A stretch of 64,000 nucleotides of DNA from Sphingomonas sp. M1-B02 (GTDB lineage: Bacteria; Pseudomonadota; Alphaproteobacteria; Sphingomonadales; Sphingomonadaceae), in NCBI RefSeq assembly GCF_026167525.1, contig NZ_CP110679.1:310001-374000 (forward strand), given 5' to 3'. A program made the translations under genes and the position numbers. Positions 61,853-64,000 of the stretch are shown piece after piece. The notes under the pieces were generated by a model. That model ran no database searches. It saw only the letters and a list, made by a program, of their open reading frames with translations, and had not been told where the DNA came from. How positions within the stretch are numbered: position 1 is the first letter of the stretch; each line of letters begins with the position of its first letter.

Positions 61853-64000
61853 ATGAACAGCAAGGGGAAGGCATTCCGCGCCTATCTCGCCGCAGCGACG
61901 ATGCTGAGCGCGGGCGCAGTCCTGTTGCCCGCGCCGGTCGCGGCGCAGGTGACGACGTCGCAACTTCGTGGCCAGGTGACCAATGGCGACGGTACCCCGG
62001 CGGCGGGCGCTGCGATCACGGCGCGAAGCACCGCCACCAACCAGACCAGCCGGGCTACCACCCAGGCGGACGGCAGCTACACGTTGGCGGGCCTGCGCGC
62101 GGGCGAATATGAAGTGACCGCAACGCTCGACGCCGTGTCTGACAGCCAGACGATTCAGATCGGGGTTGCGCAATCGGCATCGCTCGATCTGTCGATCGGC
62201 GGCGAGGCGACGGTCGTCGCCGGCGGCACCGCGGGCGGACCCGACATCGTCGTCACCGGATCGCGATTGCGCGAGACGCGGACCAGCGAAGTCGCGACCA
62301 ACGTGAGCCAGGAGCAACTCCGCACGCTGCCGCAGACCGATCGCAACTTCCTGTCGTTCGCAGCGCTCGCGCCGGGCGTGCGCTACAATGACAGCGAGAG
62401 TAACAGGGGCATCCAGTCGGGCGCCGCGACCGCGAGCCAGGTCAATGTGTTCATCGACGGCGTGAGCCTGAAAAACAAGCTGCGCGAGGGCGGCGTCGCC
62501 GGCCAGCAGAACAGCCGCGGCAATCCCTTCGGTCAGCTCGCGGTGCAGGAATTCCGCGTCCTCACCCAGAATTACAAGGCCGAGTATGAACAGGCCGGCT
62601 CGGCGATCATCACCGCGATCACCAAATCGGGCACCAACGAATTTCACGGCGAGATATTCGGCCAATATACCGACAAGAAACTGAGCCAGAAGGGCTATTT
62701 CGACAAGCGCGAGAACCGGCCAGAGCCGGCATTCGAACGCAAGCAATATGGCATCTCGCTGGGTGGCCCGATCGTCAAGGATCGCCTGTTCTTCTTCGCC
62801 GCCTATGAAGGCAATGATCAGAACCGCGCCTTCAACGTCGACAGCACCGGCTCCGCGGAGGCAGTTACCGAGTTCGAGCGATTTTCGGGTCGCCGCCTGG
62901 CCGATTTCGAGGGCGCGTTCGTCAGCCCGTTCCGCGGCGACTTCTACTTCGGGAAGCTGACCCTCACCCCCGACGACCGGCAGATCTTCGATCTCTCGTT
63001 CAGCCGGCGCGAGGAGACCGACATCCAGAACTTCGGCGGCAATACTTCCTATGAGAATGCCGAAAACAAGATCAACCGGGTCGACACCTATCTCTTCAAA
63101 TGGACCTATAGCGGCGATAATTTTACCAATGAATTCAACGCCAGCTATCTGGACTATCTGTTCAACCCGGTATCGCTGAACCCGGATCTGCCGACCTATG
63201 ATTATGATTCGGTGATCATCTTCGGCGGCAAGGATTCGACTCGGAGCGAGCGTCAGAAGGGCCACACGCTGCGCAACGACTTCACCTACACCGGGCTCGA
63301 CGGCCATGCCTTCAAGGTGGGCGCGCGGGTCGAGATCACCGATATCGAGTTCGACAACCAATCCTATATCCAGCCGCGCTTCACCTATCGCCGCGAGCCG
63401 CAGAACAACCTCAACTTCGCCTTCCCGGCGGAGGCGCGGCTGGGCCTCGGCAGCGGGCTGATCCAGGCGTCCAACACGCAGATCGGCCTCTATGCGCAGG
63501 ACGATTGGGACATCACGCCGCGGCTGCAACTCAACCTGGGCGTGCGCTGGGATTATGAGACCAACGGTTTCAACAACGAATATCGCACGCCGGTCGCCGC
63601 GGCTGCGGCGCTGCGGTCGTTGCCGACCACCAGCTATTTCAACCCCGAAAACTACATTTCCGACGGCAGCAACCGCAAGCCTTTCACCGGGGCGATCGCC
63701 CTGCGGGTCGGCTTTTCCTGGGATCTGAGCGGCAATCGTTCGACGGTGATATTCGGCGGGTTCGGCCGCTATTACGACCGCAACAATTTCAGCAATACGG
63801 TCGACGAGCTCTCGCGAGCGATCAATCCGGTGGGCGTATTCCGCTTCTCAGCAAATGGCGCGCCCCGCGACGGCCTGCCGACGATCGCGTGGAACAATGC
63901 CTATCTGACGCGCGACGGCCTGCTGGCGCTCCGCGCAAGTTCGCAGAGCGCGGGCCTGCCGGAACTGTTCGCGGTGAAGAACGACGCCAGGCCGCCGGTC
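61853..64000 (+). CDS. TonB-dependent receptor with carboxypeptidase-like N-domain, 3' end outside window
   Basis: Outer-membrane receptor, 716 codons visible, cut by the right edge. Signal peptide (residues 1-32, ending PAPVAAQ), then a carboxypeptidase regulatory-like beta-sandwich (about 37-115: LRGQVTNGDGTPAAGAAITA, RATTQADGSYTLAGLRAGEY), a TonB-box-like DIVVTGSRLRE near 132, a plug with NVFIDGVSLKNKLREGGVAG and AVQEFRVLTQNYKAEYEQAG-SAIITAITKSGTNEFHG, then barrel strands (FGRYYDRNNFSNT near residue 635). The extra N-domain and this plug form are the Oar/SusC-like architecture used for large ligands. AAGGAACAGGG precedes the ATG, 25 bases after the LacI-type gene. Glucoside uptake is inferred from bglX and the regulator. 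Confidence 0.95.
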   Translation, partial: MNSKGKAFRAYLAAATMLSAGAVLLPAPVAAQVTTSQLRGQVTNGDGTPAAGAAITARSTATNQTSRATTQADGSYTLAGLRAGEYEVTATLDAVSDSQTIQIGVAQSASLDLSIGGEATVVAGGTAGGPDIVVTGSRLRETRTSEVATNVSQEQLRTLPQTDRNFLSFAALAPGVRYNDSESNRGIQSGAATASQVNVFIDGVSLKNKLREGGVAGQQNSRGNPFGQLAVQEFRVLTQNYKAEYEQAGSAIITAITKSGTNEFHGEIFGQYTDKKLSQKGYFDKRENRPEPAFERKQYGISLGGPIVKDRLFFFAAYEGNDQNRAFNVDSTGSAEAVTEFERFSGRRLADFEGAFVSPFRGDFYFGKLTLTPDDRQIFDLSFSRREETDIQNFGGNTSYENAENKINRVDTYLFKWTYSGDNFTNEFNASYLDYLFNPVSLNPDLPTYDYDSVIIFGGKDSTRSERQKGHTLRNDFTYTGLDGHAFKVGARVEITDIEFDNQSYIQPRFTYRREPQNNLNFAFPAEARLGLGSGLIQASNTQIGLYAQDDWDITPRLQLNLGVRWDYETNGFNNEYRTPVAAAAALRSLPTTSYFNPENYISDGSNRKPFTGAIALRVGFSWDLSGNRSTVIFGGFGRYYDRNNFSNTVDELSRAINPVGVFRFSANGAPRDGLPTIAWNNAYLTRDGLLALRASSQSAGLPELFAVKNDARPPV

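Noticed and set aside
61733..63529. 598-codon antisense frame over the right-edge TonB receptor
   Set aside because: Antisense shadow without start context or recognisable motifs; the plus-strand protein is clear.

Overview
The window is high-GC alphaproteobacterial chromosome, most probably Sphingomonas or a close sphingomonad. The reasons are four large TonB-dependent receptors (TBDRs), the compact rod-shape operon mreB-mreC-mreD-mrdA-rodA, a cytochrome-coupled sugar-oxidation cluster, many Tat-exported Gfo/Idh/MocA oxidoreductases, and a translated REP-like palindrome of the kind common in this group. Genus is inferred from gene content, not from a database search.

Layout. 1-7.8 kb: a TBDR cut by the left edge, a small lipoprotein, an unknown protein, an aldo/keto reductase, and a convergent BtuB receptor preceded by a cobalamin riboswitch. 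7.8-16.8 kb: a tight cluster that looks like a complete 3-keto-glycoside pathway. It holds a Gfo/Idh/MocA oxidoreductase divergent from a cytochrome c, three AP-endonuclease-like TIM barrels, an MFS permease, a DUF1080 3-keto-disaccharide hydrolase, a gluconate-dehydrogenase-subunit-3 protein and a GMC oxidoreductase. Most junctions are 4-base ATGA overlaps. 16.8-20.9 kb: a decayed island ending at the 3' side of a tRNA-Lys(CTT), with a broken serralysin-type metalloprotease, a broken unknown (perhaps phage-derived) gene, a small HTH-like gene and other debris.

21-43 kb: mostly core genes. These are the rod operon, mutL, rpsF-rpsR-rplI, nadE and three L,D-transpeptidases of three different types. 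Between them (33-38 kb) sits a second sugar-acting set of SGNH esterase, cupin and three Gfo/Idh/MocA oxidoreductases. 43-54 kb: lipoproteins, a SLC13-type carrier, then two M14 peptidases with a TBDR, plausibly a peptide-uptake locus. 54-57 kb: an Lrp-type regulator divergent from phenylalanine hydroxylase and an aromatic aminotransferase (phenylalanine/tyrosine catabolism). 57-64 kb: a glycoside-utilisation set of GPH-type symporter, Tat-exported GH3 beta-glucosidase, LacI regulator with two operator-like palindromes, and a TBDR cut by the right edge.

The inferred theme is scavenging of plant-type glycosides and peptides. TBDRs bring substrates across the outer membrane. The glycosides are then cleaved either hydrolytically (GH3) or oxidatively (3-keto route feeding electrons to cytochrome c), and MFS/GPH permeases import the products. 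The oxidative cluster is the best candidate for an incompletely described system, because it combines GMC and Gfo/Idh/MocA oxidation with a DUF1080 hydrolase and three different TIM barrels.
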